This document shows, piece after piece, positions 5,161 through 6,445 of a DNA stretch of 6,445 nucleotides. Under the pieces are notes generated by a model that was not told the origin of the DNA, searched no databases, and saw only the letters and a list, made by a program, of their open reading frames with translations. Every line of letters begins with the position of its first letter. Position 1 is the first letter of the stretch. Position numbers and translations under genes: made by a program. The DNA comes from Leptolyngbyaceae cyanobacterium SM1_3_5 (GTDB lineage: Bacteria > Cyanobacteriota > Cyanobacteriia > Elainellales > Elainellaceae), in NCBI GenBank assembly GCA_012031475.1, contig JAAUTJ010000286.1:1-6445 (forward strand). Direction: 5' to 3'.

Positions 5161-6009
5161 ATGCAACACGAATCCATCACCACCAACGGCATCAAACTTC
5201 ATTACGTGACGGAAGGCGAAGGATCGCTGATCATCTTTCTGCATGGCTTTCCAGAATTTTGGTATTCCTGGCGCAAACAAATTCCCGCTTTTTCAACGGA
5301 TCATAAGGTCGTTGCGCCGGATTTGCGCGGCTATAACGACAGCGACAAACCTGGCAATCAATCTGCCTATGTGATGGCGGAATTGGTGCAGGATGTGAAG
5401 GGATTAATTGAAGGGTTGGGATACGATCGCTGCATCCTGGTCGGCCATGATTGGGGCGGCGCGATCGCCTGGAATTTCGCCTATTCCTATCCGCAAATGC
5501 TCGAAAAGTTAATTATTTTGAATCTGCCGCATCCGGCTCGATTTGGACAGGGATTGTTAACGCCGCAGCAGCTTTTAAAAAGTTCTTACATCTTCTTTTT
5601 CCAACTTCCGGTTCTGCCGGAATTGCTGTTGCAGGCGAATCATTATGCGGCGATCGAAACGGCTTTCAAAGGCATGGCTGTAGACAAATCTGCGATTACT
5701 CAAAGCGATATTGACGCTTACAAAGCTGCCGCTGCCAAGCCCGGAGCGCTCACCGCCATGCTCAACTACTACCGCAACATTTTGTCGCAGGGCATGGTGT
5801 CGCAAGACTGGAGCGTCCTAGAAGTGCCGACGCTGATGATTTGGGGTGAAGAAGATACCGCGCTGGGCAAAGAGTTGAGCTACGGTACGGAAAAGTATGT
5901 ACGCAATTTTCGCATCCGCTACATTTCCCAGTGCAGCCATTGGGTGCAGCAGGAACAGCCGGATTTGGTGAATCAGTACATTCGCGAGTTTATTGAAGGG
6001 CGAATTTAG
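5161..6009 (+). CDS. Alpha/beta hydrolase, epoxide hydrolase-like, 282 aa
   Basis: The protein has the complete arrangement of the epoxide hydrolase/haloalkane dehalogenase branch. The oxyanion-hole motif is HGFPEFWYSWR (28-38). The nucleophile elbow is GHDWGG (95-100), with D97 as the nucleophile, not serine. The acid is D232 in IWGEEDTALG, and the base is H260 in QCSHW. The cap region (about 125-215) offers tyrosines in positions expected of epoxide hydrolases: Y143 in SSYIFFF, and Y203/Y204 in LNYYRN. This favours epoxide ring opening over dehalogenation, but the substrate is unknown. Length is typical and no signal peptide is seen, so it should be cytoplasmic. It follows the thioesterase by 5 bases, suggesting coupled expression. 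The stop codon overlaps the stop of the opposite gene (6006-6009). Confidence 0.92.
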   Translation: MQHESITTNGIKLHYVTEGEGSLIIFLHGFPEFWYSWRKQIPAFSTDHKVVAPDLRGYNDSDKPGNQSAYVMAELVQDVKGLIEGLGYDRCILVGHDWGGAIAWNFAYSYPQMLEKLIILNLPHPARFGQGLLTPQQLLKSSYIFFFQLPVLPELLLQANHYAAIETAFKGMAVDKSAITQSDIDAYKAAAAKPGALTAMLNYYRNILSQGMVSQDWSVLEVPTLMIWGEEDTALGKELSYGTEKYVRNFRIRYISQCSHWVQQEQPDLVNQYIREFIEGRI

Positions 6010-6445
6010 GAGGCGGAAACCGGATCGGGAAAGATCGATCGCAAATCCGGCTGCTGCCAAGCCTGCCCGTCGAGCGCCATCTGCTCAATCAGGCTAGCAA
6101 GACGCAGCGCTTTCAGGGCTTGTTCGCCGCCGACCGAGGGCTGATTGCCGCCGCGCACACAACTGACAAAATGCTCAAGTTCGGCGTGCAGCGGCTCAAT
6201 GTTGCTGGTCGAGACTTTTTCGATCAGGCCATCTTGCCGATACAGCACTTGGCCGTAGTCAGTGCGGTAGTTTGCGGTGGTTTGACGGTGAATCAGAATT
6301 TCGTGGTTGAGAAAATCGGCTTCGGTCAGCGAGTTTTTGCAGTGGGCGGCGATGCGGCGGATTTTGCGATGGGTGACTTTGCTGGCGGTTAGGGTGGCGA
6401 CGATGCCGTTGGCAAAGCCTAAAGTTGCCGTCACTATGAGATAGC
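6006..6445 (-). CDS. Gfo/Idh/MocA-family oxidoreductase, C-terminal part, runs off the window
   Basis: Only the C-terminal domain of a second Gfo/Idh/MocA-family oxidoreductase is present. The reading frame stays open to the window edge: upstream of the GTG at 6434 the codons read Y-L-I with no stop, so that GTG is an internal valine codon (IVTATLGFANGIVATLTASK) and the gene begins beyond 6445. The visible 145 or so residues contain the beta-sheet domain strands ending around QVLYRQDGLIEKV and the final helices PLHAELEHFVSCVRGG and QALKALRLASLIEQMA, typical of the family C-terminus. The Rossmann domain and EKP motif lie outside the window. It is a paralogue, not a copy, of the broken oxidoreductase at 1160-2138. 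It overlaps the epoxide hydrolase-like gene tail to tail by 4 bases, with no room for a separate terminator. Confidence 0.85.
   Translation of the reverse strand, partial: YLIVTATLGFANGIVATLTASKVTHRKIRRIAAHCKNSLTEADFLNHEILIHRQTTANYRTDYGQVLYRQDGLIEKVSTSNIEPLHAELEHFVSCVRGGNQPSVGGEQALKALRLASLIEQMALDGQAWQQPDLRSIFPDPVSAS

Larger units (their letters stand above)
699..5468. repeat. Dispersed HIP1 octamers (GCGATCGC), 14 copies
   Basis: Copies counted by eye start at 699, 767, 1259, 1509, 1576, 1712, 1870, 2150, 2211, 2530, 3692, 3950, 4590 and 5461. One copy per about 460 bases is far above the chance rate for an octamer. HIP1 is a known over-represented palindrome in many cyanobacterial genomes, and it is the best single clue to the source organism. 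Copies occur both in genes and between them. Confidence 0.9.

Noticed and set aside
6006..6434. A complete small gene starting at GTG 6434
   Set aside because: The frame is open to the window edge and the sequence is only the C-terminal domain of a longer oxidoreductase.

Overview
The window looks like chromosomal DNA of a cyanobacterium. I count 14 copies of the HIP1 octamer GCGATCGC by eye in 6.4 kb. A partial RNase P RNA of cyanobacterial type carries heptanucleotide repeats in one helix, and the protein families (a DUF4332 protein, a small YIP1-like membrane protein, cyanobacterial-style RNase III) fit the same group. I cannot name the genus; a filamentous cyanobacterium is a reasonable guess from the heptamer repeats in rnpB.

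Layout. Positions 1-363 hold the 3' part of rnpB (+), whose 5' end lies before the window. After about 80 bases with three phased CGATCGAA-type boxes comes rnc (446-1156, +), an RNase III that appears to lack one catalytic aspartate. A Gfo/Idh/MocA oxidoreductase follows immediately (1160-2138, +) but is broken by a one-base frameshift near 1721-1724. Convergent to it is a membrane-anchored alpha/beta-hydrolase-like gene (2260-3290, -), also broken by a one-base frameshift, near 2537-2541. Its divergent intergenic region (3291-3499) holds a small family of palindromic repeats and a 7-6-7 inverted repeat.

The right half reads mostly on the + strand: a YIP1-like five-helix membrane protein (3500-4039), a DUF4332 helix-hairpin-helix protein (4141-4602), a hotdog-fold thioesterase (4724-5155) and an epoxide-hydrolase-like alpha/beta hydrolase (5161-6009). 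The last two are 5 bases apart and probably co-transcribed. At the right edge, the C-terminal part of a second Gfo/Idh/MocA oxidoreductase enters on the - strand (6006-6445) and overlaps the hydrolase tail to tail by 4 bases.

Functional picture. This is mostly housekeeping and lipid or small-molecule metabolism, not a defence or mobile island. The left end pairs the RNA of RNase P with RNase III, two RNA-processing endonucleases. The thioesterase-hydrolase pair suggests joint action on acyl or epoxide compounds, but no substrate can be read from the sequence. The two frameshifts in neighbouring genes both fit length changes in short G/C runs, so sequencing error must be excluded before calling them pseudogenes. 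I see no CRISPR array, transposase, phage gene, tRNA or rRNA, and no clear undescribed multi-gene system. The most unusual signals are the altered RNase III active site, the repeat-expanded rnpB helix, and a 13-base triple repeat abutting the thioesterase start codon.
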